Part shown: piece after piece, positions 44,659-51,791 of the stretch | How the letters are laid out: each line of letters opens with the position of its first letter | How positions within the stretch are numbered: position 1 is the first letter of the stretch | The notes under the pieces: model-generated | The model's input: only the letters and a program-made list of their open reading frames with translations | Told to the model about the DNA's origin: nothing | Database searches by the model: none | Origin: Candidatus Atribacteria bacterium | GTDB taxonomy: Bacteria > Atribacterota > JS1 > SB-45 > 34-128 | Direction of reading: 5' to 3' | Assembly (NCBI GenBank): GCA_003451675.1 | Contig: DMCY01000015.1 | Span: 78,063 to 142,062 of the forward strand | DNA: 64,000 nucleotides | Translations under genes and position numbers: made by a program

Positions 44659-45804
44659 ATGAAAGATAATATAATTAGAAAAAATATAAAGAATAGAATA
44701 TTTTCTTTAATAATTCACATTGCTTTTTTTTTATTTTTTATTCTGATGGCCCAGATTTTACCATCACACAGCAATACGGCTATTACCCTGGCTGGCAATG
44801 GTCCCGCTCTCTATTTCCCGGAAGATTCCTGGGATTTTGGAGAAATCACTCCTGATGAACTGCCTACTCATATTTTTAAATTTAAAAATATCGGAGACGA
44901 GGTTTTAATTATTAAGGGAACCGGAGTTAGCTGTGAATCCTGCATCGACCCTCTAATTTCTATCAAAGAACTTAATCCGGGAGAAGAGAGCGAACTAGAA
45001 ATTACCGTTAATTCTCTGGATATGATAGGCCGTTTTACTAAACGGGTTTACGTAGAATCTAACGACCCGGTCAATCCTCGGGCAGCAGTTACTGTTTCCG
45101 GGTTTATCAAAGAAAAAAATGAATCTGTTGTTCAGACTCCTTTTAAGGTAGGAATGTCTTATTTTAGCAAGGGAGAATACGATAAGGCTATTGCTGAATT
45201 TGAAAAATCGATTGAACTAAATCTAAATCATACTGAAAGCTATTATTACCTGGGGCAATGTTATCTGCAAAAAGGGATTATAGAATATAACAACAAAAAT
45301 ATTTTAAAAGCCTACAGTCTATACCGAAAGGCTAATAAGTTTGCGGAGCAAGTCATTCCTCAATATGAAAAAATTATCGAAGACAATCCGGAAAATTTTA
45401 ATAGTTATCTGAGATTAGGCTATATTTATGAAACAAGAAGTATCGTCCCTTTTATTAATGAGTACAATGAGGCTTTGGAATATTATTTAAAAGCCTTAGA
45501 TTTAACGACAAGCTCTTCTTCATCTTCAGCAGGGAATACGGGAATTATTATTTACCTTAACGTCAGAATAGGATATGTATATTTTGAGAAAAAGAAGTAC
45601 TCTCAAGCTATAGAATACTTAGAGAGCGCGATAAAAATGTCTTCCCACAATGCAGAAGCTTACTATTATTTAGGATTATCTTATGATAAAATAGGGGAAA
45701 AAGAAAAAGCCCAAGAATTTCTTTCCCGCGTGATTGAACTCGCCCCCCAATCAGAGTTTGCGCAGGAAGCGAAAAAAAAATTAAAGAAAATAAATAAAAA
45801 ATAG
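44659..45804 (+). CDS. exported DUF1573 + TPR protein
   Basis: A signal or membrane anchor (about 14-35) is followed by a DUF1573 Ig-like domain (about 55-150): PEDSWDFGEITPDELPTHIF, then FKNIGDEVLIIKGTGVSCESC, where the family has CxC. From about 160 come TPR repeats (AIAEFEKSIELNLNHTESYYYLGQCYL; AIEYLESAIKMSSHNAEAYYYLG) to the end. The combination suggests a periplasmic scaffolding protein. A second DUF1573 protein is at 55890. The start has only GGGGAG upstream. Function unknown. Confidence 0.85.
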   Translation: MKDNIIRKNIKNRIFSLIIHIAFFLFFILMAQILPSHSNTAITLAGNGPALYFPEDSWDFGEITPDELPTHIFKFKNIGDEVLIIKGTGVSCESCIDPLISIKELNPGEESELEITVNSLDMIGRFTKRVYVESNDPVNPRAAVTVSGFIKEKNESVVQTPFKVGMSYFSKGEYDKAIAEFEKSIELNLNHTESYYYLGQCYLQKGIIEYNNKNILKAYSLYRKANKFAEQVIPQYEKIIEDNPENFNSYLRLGYIYETRSIVPFINEYNEALEYYLKALDLTTSSSSSSAGNTGIIIYLNVRIGYVYFEKKKYSQAIEYLESAIKMSSHNAEAYYYLGLSYDKIGEKEKAQEFLSRVIELAPQSEFAQEAKKKLKKINKK

Positions 45805-45968
45805 TTATCCGGTTTGCCAGTTTGCCAGTTTACTAATATAATCGGTTAATTGGTTAATCAATAAACTGGTCAATTGTATTATCTTGTATTTCGCATCTTA
45901 TCCTAACTAGTTAACCAGGTAACCAATTAAATAGCTAACTAATTAACCAACAATGGAGGCTTTTATCG

Positions 45969-47243
45969 TTGTTATTATTAATTAAAAATTTCAAAAAGAT
46001 AAAAAATGACAAAGGACCGTCCCCTGTCATTTTTTTAATATTACTATCTTTTTCGCTCCTACTTTTAAATGGCTGCTTATTTTCGCCTTTCTCTAAAGGC
46101 TCGGTAGAAGGGTATGTCTATGAAGAAACGGTTATTAATACCCGTCCTTTAGAAGGAGCCCTGGTTAGTATAACTGGCTCCTCCAATACTGCCCTCACAG
46201 ATGAAGATGGTTACTTCCGGATAGATGAAGTAGCAATAGGTGCGCGGACTTTAACTATTAGCAAAGAAAGTTATATTACTTATAAAATATTAAGTGTTGT
46301 AATAAAAGAGGATGAAGTTACTTTGATTGATAATGGTAATCCTATCGTTGTTCGGGCGGTTGATGACAAGTATCTCTTTGATGGAGGAATTATCTATTAC
46401 GATTCAGGCGAATATACAAATGCCCTCACCGCATTTCAACAACTGATTAGTGATTATCCTAATAGTCAATATGCTGATGATGCTCAATATTATATCGGTT
46501 ATATTAATGAAAAAAAATTGGGCTATTATATTCAAGCTCTCCTCGAATATCAAGAATTAATTAACAATTATCCCGACAGCTCCTATGCTGATGATGCTCA
46601 GCTGGGAATAGGAAATTGTTATTATGTAACATATGACTATTCTCACGCCATCGAGGCATATCAGAAATTGATAGATAATTACCCCGAGAGCTCTTTACTG
46701 GCTCTTAGTCAATACAGTATTGCTCAGAGTTACCGCAAATTAGCTAATTATGAACAAGCTATTCTCGAATTTACTAAAGTTATCGAAAACTATCCAGAGA
46801 GCGATTATGCTGCTCCTGCCCAATATTATATTGGCTATTCCCATTATCAAGCACAAGATTATAGTCAGGCTATTTTAGAATTTCAGAAAGTTATAGATTA
46901 TTATCCTGATTCTACCTGGCCAGGTGAATCAGAAAGGCTTATCGCCCCTTGCGCCCAGTACTATATTGGCTGGTGTTATGGACAAAAACTTGGGCAGTGG
47001 AATGATGCCATCACTGCCTTTCAACTGGTAATCGATAATTATCCCAATAGTACCTGGAGTAACGGTAATGAAATTCCTCCGGATGCCCAATATCAGATTG
47101 GCTGGTGTTATGAGCAATTAGAACTGTGGTGTGAGGCAATTGATGCCTATCAGCTGGTAATAGATAATTACCCTGGCACTTCCTGGTCTAATTTTGCAGA
47201 AGAGAGAATCAATGCAATAAGTGAAAATTGTCCTCCAAGCTAA
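45969..47243 (+). CDS. lipoprotein with carboxypeptidase-like regulatory domain and TPR array
   Basis: The TTG at 45969 has GGAGG 9 bases upstream and opens a long signal peptide with lipobox LNGC (C36). Part of its n-region (about residues 12-22) is encoded by a REP-like palindrome. A CarboxypepD_reg-like beta domain (about 43-101; GSVEGYVYEET...TDEDGYFRIDEV) is followed by about eight TPR/YbgF-like repeats of the form AIxAYQxLIDNYPxSxxADDAQYxIG (110-420). Such proteins usually organise envelope complexes. No enzyme motif is seen. It ends 248 bp before the ECF sigma gene. Confidence 0.85.
   Translation: MLLLIKNFKKIKNDKGPSPVIFLILLSFSLLLLNGCLFSPFSKGSVEGYVYEETVINTRPLEGALVSITGSSNTALTDEDGYFRIDEVAIGARTLTISKESYITYKILSVVIKEDEVTLIDNGNPIVVRAVDDKYLFDGGIIYYDSGEYTNALTAFQQLISDYPNSQYADDAQYYIGYINEKKLGYYIQALLEYQELINNYPDSSYADDAQLGIGNCYYVTYDYSHAIEAYQKLIDNYPESSLLALSQYSIAQSYRKLANYEQAILEFTKVIENYPESDYAAPAQYYIGYSHYQAQDYSQAILEFQKVIDYYPDSTWPGESERLIAPCAQYYIGWCYGQKLGQWNDAITAFQLVIDNYPNSTWSNGNEIPPDAQYQIGWCYEQLELWCEAIDAYQLVIDNYPGTSWSNFAEERINAISENCPPS
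46001..46035. repeat. REP-like palindrome in frame within the lipoprotein gene
   Basis: AAAAAATGACA (46001-46011) and TGTCATTTTTT (46025-46035) are complements; inside, GGAC (46014-46017) pairs with GTCC (46019-46022). It encodes part of the signal peptide without breaking the frame. Confidence 0.8.
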
Positions 47244-47491
47244 CAAAAAAATAGTATTTTGTATGCTGTAGGGCGTATATCGTGAATAATTTAGAATTCA
47301 AAAATCAGAAGTCGGAAATCCAGACATGGGAAGATTAGTTAACATATAGCGCTTAGAAGATAGGACTTGGATTTATCCGAACTGAAACGGGTTCGATGAA
47401 TCGAACCCCTACATTGAATAATTAAATAATTGGTGAATTGGTGTATCGGTGAATCGGTAAATTGATTCATTGGTAAATTGGTGAATTGCTA

Positions 47492-48052
47492 ATGGACGAT
47501 CTCAAAATAATAGAATCCTGTCTCCTGGGAAATACACAAATATTTTCCCGGTTAATAGATAACTATAAAAATATGGTCTATAATTTAGCCTACCGAATGA
47601 GCAATAGTCCTCACGAAGCGGAAGATATTTCTCAGGAAGCCTTCCTACGAGCGTATCAATCCCTTGCCCATTTTAACCCATCTTACAAATTTTCCACCTG
47701 GCTCTATCAGATTACTCTAAATATTGTTAGGGATAAATACAAAAAAAAAGAGATAGATTATGTTTCCCTCGATACCCCAATAAAAACAGATGATTCGGAA
47801 TTTTATCACCAACCCGCGGATTTAACCAATAACCCGGAGCAAATTATTTCTCAAAAGGAGAACCTCCAGACAATTCAACAGGCCATCTATTCTCTACCTC
47901 TAAAATACAGAGAAGTTATAGTATTGCGTCACTTACAAGACCTTTCCTATATTGAAATAGCAAATATTCTTAAATTGCCACAGGGCACAGTTAAAGTCCG
48001 TCTCTACCGTGCTCGCGAACAATTAAGAAAAATATTAGAAAACAGTCGTTAA
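47492..48052 (+). CDS. ECF RNA polymerase sigma factor
   Basis: An extracytoplasmic-function sigma-70 of about 186 residues. Region 2 is NMVYNLAYRMSNSPHEAEDISQEAFLRAYQSL (about 24-56) with the STWLYQITLN -10 recognition helix. Region 4 is LPLKYREVIVLRHLQDLSYIEIANIL and the helix-turn-helix PQGTVKVRLYRAREQLRK (about 160-178). The ATG at 47492 is chosen over a TTG two codons upstream; the only ribosome site is GGTGA supplied by the octad repeat before it. Its anti-sigma factor follows after 242 bp. Perfect SigW-type promoters at 48146 and 51363 are its likely targets. Confidence 0.94.
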   Translation: MDDLKIIESCLLGNTQIFSRLIDNYKNMVYNLAYRMSNSPHEAEDISQEAFLRAYQSLAHFNPSYKFSTWLYQITLNIVRDKYKKKEIDYVSLDTPIKTDDSEFYHQPADLTNNPEQIISQKENLQTIQQAIYSLPLKYREVIVLRHLQDLSYIEIANILKLPQGTVKVRLYRAREQLRKILENSR

Positions 48053-48145
48053 AATTTTAGTTAGTTGGTTACCTGGTTAGTTAGTTAATGAATTAATATT
48101 AAACCAGTTAACCAATAAACCAAGTAACTAACTAACTGATAAGAG

Positions 48146-48171
48146 TGAAACTTTTTCATTATCTTTTCGTA
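48146..48171 (+). promoter_or_regulatory. ECF (SigW-type) promoter, TGAAAC-N16-CGTA
   Basis: TGAAAC at 48146-48151, 16 bp, CGTA at 48168-48171, an exact match to the classical ECF consensus. The context TGAAACTTTT...CGTATTAT is nearly the same as at 51363. It would drive the anti-sigma gene, giving feedback. Confidence 0.75.
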
Positions 48172-48294
48172 TTATATTATGCAAGCAAGAAATCATTTAA
48201 TTAATAAATTTGCATTTTGTATTTATTTGTTTCTTGCTAACGACTAAATACTAACGACTAACGACTAAATCATTTATATCCCGAGGTTGCAAAA

Positions 48295-48957
48295 ATGAAC
48301 TGTCAAAAAATTAAAAAATTAATAAATCCCTATATAGAACAGGTACTCGATACGGATATGACCAAGCAAGTTGATAAACACTTAAAATCCTGCCCGGCCT
48401 GTAACAAAGAATATCAAAGATTAAAAGAGATAATTATTTCTTTGAATTCTTTATCGCTTCAACCGGCACCGGAAACCTTTACTCAAAATCTAATGGCAAA
48501 AATTTCACGCGAAGAAGTCCAGATTCAGACTTCCTGGACGGACCGCATCAAAAAGAGAATTTCTATTCCACAGCTTTCTTTCCGTCTGGTCGGTGCAGCA
48601 GCCGCAGCAGCACTAGTCGTATTTTTTGCCTTTACCTTTATCTTTAATACACCTGATACTTCTCCTATCTGTTCAGCTGAAGTGCAATTTTCTTTAAAAA
48701 TTAGCAATAACAAAGCTCATACTGTGGCAATTGCTGGTGATTTCAACGGTTGGAACCCCCAAGCTAATATTTTAGAAGACCCCGATGGGGATGGCATCTG
48801 GACCGGAACCCTTAAATTAGAACCAGGTAGATATGAGTATATGTTTGTACTGGATGGGGAAAAATGGTTTCCTGACCCCAATGCCCTTCGTTACGTTAAA
48901 GATGGTTTCGGCAACAGAAATGCTATTTTAGAAATAAATAGTTGCAACTCTACCTAA
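48295..48957 (+). CDS. membrane anti-sigma factor (zinc ZAS domain) with CBM48-like C-terminus
   Basis: The N-terminal zinc anti-sigma domain has C3, then H29, C33 and C36 (H-x3-C-x2-C) and would hold the sigma factor in the cytosol. One membrane segment (about 98-118, LVGAAAAAALVVFFAFTFIF) leads to an extracytoplasmic domain. That domain is a glycogen-binding/CBM48-like module (about 130-218): VAIAGDFNGWNPQAN, DGDGIWTGTLKLEPGRYEYMFVLDG and WFPDPNALRYVKDGFGNRNAIL. CBM48 modules bind alpha-glucans; use as a sensor here is inferred. Downstream of the ECF promoter at 48146. Confidence 0.9.
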   Translation: MNCQKIKKLINPYIEQVLDTDMTKQVDKHLKSCPACNKEYQRLKEIIISLNSLSLQPAPETFTQNLMAKISREEVQIQTSWTDRIKKRISIPQLSFRLVGAAAAAALVVFFAFTFIFNTPDTSPICSAEVQFSLKISNNKAHTVAIAGDFNGWNPQANILEDPDGDGIWTGTLKLEPGRYEYMFVLDGEKWFPDPNALRYVKDGFGNRNAILEINSCNST

Positions 48958-49180
48958 AAACAGTATCGAGTATCACGTATCGAGTTAAGATGTAAGGGTT
49001 GGATTAATCCAACCCGTCTGTTTATTCTGTCATTCTTATGAAGCTTGTACTCGTGAAAACAGGTAATGGGAATCAATCTTGGTCATTGCGAGGGAGTGAA
49101 ACGACCGAAGCAATCTCAAACGGGGATTGCCACGCTCCCTGTGGTCGCTCGCAATGACTGAATAACGTGGTAATTAAACT

Positions 49181-50146
49181 ATGACTCTATCAAAAAGCAA
49201 AATTAAATTTAAATTAATATTATCTTTAATAACCTTACTCACGATATTCTGTTTTACTATATCTGCTTTTTCCGCAAATGCAGCAAATATTGATGAACAG
49301 TTAGAGCAGTTGAAAAGCATCATAAGTTCTTCTTCCTCTTATTCTGCTTTTCAAAGCAGAATGATTTTAAACTCTGCTCAGGATTTACTCGAATTAGGAA
49401 TACCTTTTGAAGATACCAAAAAAATTATTGAGAATAGCATAGAAGAATCATTCGATGCTTATAGTGTAAAGAAAGTCTTTGATGTGATATTGGAGACCCA
49501 ACAAGAAGGCTTACCCACTGAGCCCTTAATCAATAAGGTAAACGAAGGATTTGCCAAGAACGTTGACAAGACTGTAATAATTTCGGTAATCTCCACCAAA
49601 GTGGAGAATCTAAAAAAAGCTTCTATGCTCTTAAATGAGGCCCGGCAAGAGGGTCTTGAGATTAATGGCGAGGAAGAGATGGTTGAAATATTGGCTGATA
49701 GCCTGGAAAACGATGTGCCTCAGGAATCTTTGTTCTGGCTGTTAAAGACCGGAACCACCGAAGGCAAAAATATAGAAGAGATTAGTGAAATAAGTGAAGA
49801 ACTGAGTTATTTAAGCTTATTGGCAACTGATTCAGGTTTATCTTCAGAGGAAATTTCTCTTTTATTTAAGAAAGCTATAGATAATAGCAACAGTACCGAA
49901 GATATGTGTGAAAACATTCAAAACAGTTTAGAGGCAGAAATTAGCACAGCTAAAATAGAAGGAGGAGAAGGAAAGCCCTCTGCAACTTCAGATACCGGAA
50001 CTCTACCTACTTCTACGACAGAAAGCCCGGTGGAAATTGGAGAAACTCCCACTCAAGAGACAGGGGAAGCTCCTACCGAGACCGGTAGTGCACCTGAACC
50101 ATCCACTCCACCAGCAGAAGAGACTCCCTCACCTCCGGAGAATTAA
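49181..50146 (+). CDS. exported protein, helical with Pro/Thr-rich tail
   Basis: Not recognised. A signal peptide (about 1-31, cleavage near SANA) is followed by about 220 residues of helices with repeated IxLxEIxEE patterns and motifs such as EFEDTKKIIENSIEE and VPQESLFWLLKTG. It ends in about 60 residues rich in Pro, Thr, Ser and Glu. Likely a periplasmic or surface protein. It lies downstream of the anti-sigma gene (223 bp, repeat-filled) on the same strand, so it may belong to the ECF transcript. No Shine-Dalgarno of note (GTGG). Confidence 0.7.
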   Translation: MTLSKSKIKFKLILSLITLLTIFCFTISAFSANAANIDEQLEQLKSIISSSSSYSAFQSRMILNSAQDLLELGIPFEDTKKIIENSIEESFDAYSVKKVFDVILETQQEGLPTEPLINKVNEGFAKNVDKTVIISVISTKVENLKKASMLLNEARQEGLEINGEEEMVEILADSLENDVPQESLFWLLKTGTTEGKNIEEISEISEELSYLSLLATDSGLSSEEISLLFKKAIDNSNSTEDMCENIQNSLEAEISTAKIEGGEGKPSATSDTGTLPTSTTESPVEIGETPTQETGEAPTETGSAPEPSTPPAEETPSPPEN

Positions 50147-50429
50147 TTTTGTCATTCCGCACTTGATGCGGAATCTATAAGATAAGTAAGAATAACTATT
50201 TATCAGTTCTTTAAAAATTTAAAAAATGAAAATATTTTTCCTAAAAAGAAGGATTTTTCAACTAACATGTCGAATAAGTAAAATAATTAACCAATTAACC
50301 TATTTACCAATTCACCAATTGTTAACAAGCTAAATAATTTTTATTTACTTAATTGGTCAATTGGGTAATCGGTAAATTGGTAAATCAACTAAATTAAAGG
50401 AAGAAAATAAATATAAAAAGGAACGAAGA
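50147..50429. repeat. intergenic region before the toxin-antitoxin remnants
   Basis: GTCATTCCGC...GCGGAATC palindrome at 50151-50175. A GAAGGATTTTT element at 50248-50258 is followed 10 bases later by TGTCGAATA at 50268-50276. Then ATTGGTCAATTGGG-type octads (50358-50392). Confidence 0.65.
50248..50258 (+). promoter_or_regulatory. GAAGGATTTTT element, third copy
   Basis: The same 11 bases as at 30608 and 35795 (minus), again after an A-rich run. Here TGTCGAATA follows at 50268. It stands about 170 bases before the coiled-coil gene. Confidence 0.45.
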
Positions 50430-50674
50430 ATGAAAAAAGAACACTTTGAAGTTATATTAGAAGAGATGAATTCTAAATTTGACTTAGTATTTGAAAATTT
50501 TCAAAGCCTTAGAAATAAGATAGATGAATATAATGTAGATTATAATAAACAAATTGACGGAATGAATGAATTTTTAAAGAAAAGATTAAGCGTAAAAATG
50601 ACGATTTGAATAAAAAGATTAAAGGAAATATCAAGAAGATTATGGAAACAAACTTAAAAGAGGGGAGAAAATGA
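50430..50674 (+). pseudogene. small coiled-coil protein, frameshifted
   Basis: The frame starting at 50430 reads MKKEHFEVILEEMNSKFDLVFENFQSLRNKIDEY and ends early at 50609. If one A is restored near 50575-50585 the protein continues as EKIKRKNDDLNKKIKGNIKK...LKEGRK and stops at 50674, overlapping the next ATG (ATGA). The repaired protein would be about 81 residues of heptad-like helix. The family is common next to toxin-antitoxin genes but has no known function. Confidence 0.65.
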
Positions 50675-50742
50675 AACTAATAAAAATAATAGCTGAGAAG
50701 CATCCTGAGGGATATGTGGCATACCCTTTGGAATTAAATTAA
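50671..50742 (+). pseudogene. remnant of a HicB-like antitoxin gene
   Basis: 23 codons, MKLIKIIAEKHPEGYVAYPLELN, match only the first strand-turn-strand of HicB-like proteins (family form ...EKHPDGYVAYPLGLKG). GGGGAGA precedes the ATG. The rest of the gene is missing. The ATG overlaps the end of the repaired coiled-coil frame. Confidence 0.6.
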
Positions 50743-50802
50743 ATTTCCAAAGGATGCTTGATCGTGTTAAAGAATTTAGATAACGAAAGTAAGGAGGAAG
50801 AC

Positions 50803-51039
50803 GTGATTAAAAGGACAGCAGCTATTGAAGAGATGGTTTTTGATGGTTTTAAGAAGTTATCAAAAAAACGCAAAAAAGAGGTAGTTGATTTTGTTTCCTA
50901 TTTGAAGGCAAAAGAGGAGCTTGAAGCGACAAAAGAGATTATTAAGGATAAGGATTTCCTGGAAAGTATCATGAAAGGTGATGAAGATTTCAAGGTAGGA
51001 CACTTCAAAAAATGGTCTGAAGTTAGAAAAGATGTATGA
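50803..51039 (+). CDS. small antitoxin-like protein
   Basis: A 78-residue charged helical protein: FKKLSKKRKKEVVDFVSYLKAKEELEATKEI resembles antitoxins of RelE/ParE systems (DUF2281-like). The GTG at 50803 has AAGGAGG at 50791-50797, so the upstream TTG (50758) is rejected. Its stop overlaps the RelE-like start by 8 bases, as in many toxin-antitoxin pairs. As the toxin is frameshifted, the antitoxin may be a leftover. Confidence 0.75.
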   Translation: MIKRTAAIEEMVFDGFKKLSKKRKKEVVDFVSYLKAKEELEATKEIIKDKDFLESIMKGDEDFKVGHFKKWSEVRKDV

Positions 51040-51297
51040 GGTCTATATATCTCATGAAGCTGAAAAGCACTACAAGAAATTGGACAAAAGTAGCAAAAAA
51101 GGATAAGCAATTCTATAAGCAATATTACTAAGGAACCACTCTCAGGATTACATATAAAGAAGCTTTGGGGCGAATTAGAAGGAAAGTATCGGTATGCTAT
51201 AGGTACTCTTAGGATAATTTATGAGATTGATAACAAAAATAAGATAGTGAGAATAAAAGCAATTAGAAGTCGAGGAGATGTGTACAAAAAGCTTTAA
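51032..51297 (+). pseudogene. RelE/ParE-like toxin, frameshifted at an A6 run (51095-51100)
   Basis: MYEVYISHEAEKHYKKLDKSSKK is read from the ATG at 51032 and stops at 51104. In the -1 frame after the A6 run the protein continues RISNSISNITKEPLSGLHIKK, LWGELEGKYRYAIGTLRIIYEID and IVRIKAIRSRGDVYKKL, a typical RelE/ParE end. One missing A or a -1 slip would restore it. The Shine-Dalgarno is within the antitoxin gene. Confidence 0.8.
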
Positions 51298-51610
51298 AAG
51301 CTTTAATAAAGATTGACTGTAGACTAAAAACTATAAACTAAAAACTAAAAACTATTTAAAATTGAAACTTTTCTTGACTTTTATCGTATTATTTATTAGT
51401 ATTTGTTTAGTTACTTGGTTACATAGTTAATTAGTTAATTGGTTTGTTAAGTAAGTTATCTTTGTTTTAACCAACTAACCAGTTAACCAACTAACGGATA
51501 ATCTAGCTGATAAATTTCTTAATTTTCTATCTGGTCTTTATCTTAATCTTTAATTGGATCTTTAATTGGTGAATTGGTAGATTGGCCAATTGGTCAATTT
51601 GTAAAAATCG
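51298..51610. repeat. repeat-filled gap upstream of the leader RNA
   Basis: TAAAAACTATAAACTAAAAAC phrases (about 51325-51350) are followed by the ECF promoter (51363-51388). G-type octads (51409-51445), C-type octads (51477-51496) and ATTGGTGAATTGG-type octads (51565-51600) fill the rest. No gene seen. Confidence 0.7.
51363..51388 (+). promoter_or_regulatory. ECF (SigW-type) promoter, TGAAAC-N16-CGTA
   Basis: TGAAAC at 51363-51368, 16 bp, CGTA at 51385-51388. The same extended context as at 48146 (TGAAACTTTT...CGTATTAT). A TTGACT at 51374 with TAGTAT at 51397 is a weaker overlapping sigma-70 alternative. It would drive the leader RNA and the Cys-rich lipoprotein. Confidence 0.72.
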
Positions 51611-51706
51611 TAGTTTCTTAACCCGTATCAGGTCGAGATACGGACAAGGGTTTATGAAATAAAAGGAGTAAAAACTCCTCTCATAAGCAGCGAGATTAAG
51701 AAGCTA
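51611..51706 (+). ncRNA. candidate structured leader RNA (riboswitch-like)
   Basis: Three stems found by eye. P1: 51611-51621 (TAGTTTCTTAA) with 51696-51706 (TTAAGAAGCTA), 11 pairs including one G-U. P2: CCGTATC 51623-51629 with GATACGG 51637-51643, a 7-base loop. P3: TTATG 51652-51656 with CATAA 51682-51686, enclosing GGAGT/ACTCC (51665-51669, 51674-51678). A 96-base multibranched element without octads, it stands 86 bases before the Cys-rich lipoprotein. It matches no riboswitch class I can name. Confidence 0.5.
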
Positions 51707-51732
51707 TTTTAAAAAACAGAAATTAAAATTAG

Positions 51733-51750
51733 TTAATTTCGCGAAATTAA
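51733..51750. promoter_or_regulatory. 18-bp perfect palindrome before the Cys-rich lipoprotein
   Basis: TTAATTTCGCGAAATTAA lies between the leader RNA and the Shine-Dalgarno GAAAGGAG at about 51778. No T-tail, so an operator or RNA hairpin is likelier than a terminator. Confidence 0.45.
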
Positions 51751-51791
51751 ATAATAACAGATTCTTTTTCAAAAAACGAAAGGAGAAAAAA

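Noticed and set aside
51374..51402. Sigma-70 promoter TTGACT-17-TAGTAT
   Set aside because: It overlaps the exact ECF motif at 51363-51388, which is the better match; it is kept only as an alternative.
51611..51706. Assignment to a named riboswitch class
   Set aside because: Conserved cores of purine, SAM, TPP, glycine, c-di-GMP-I and Mn (yybP) classes were looked for and not found.
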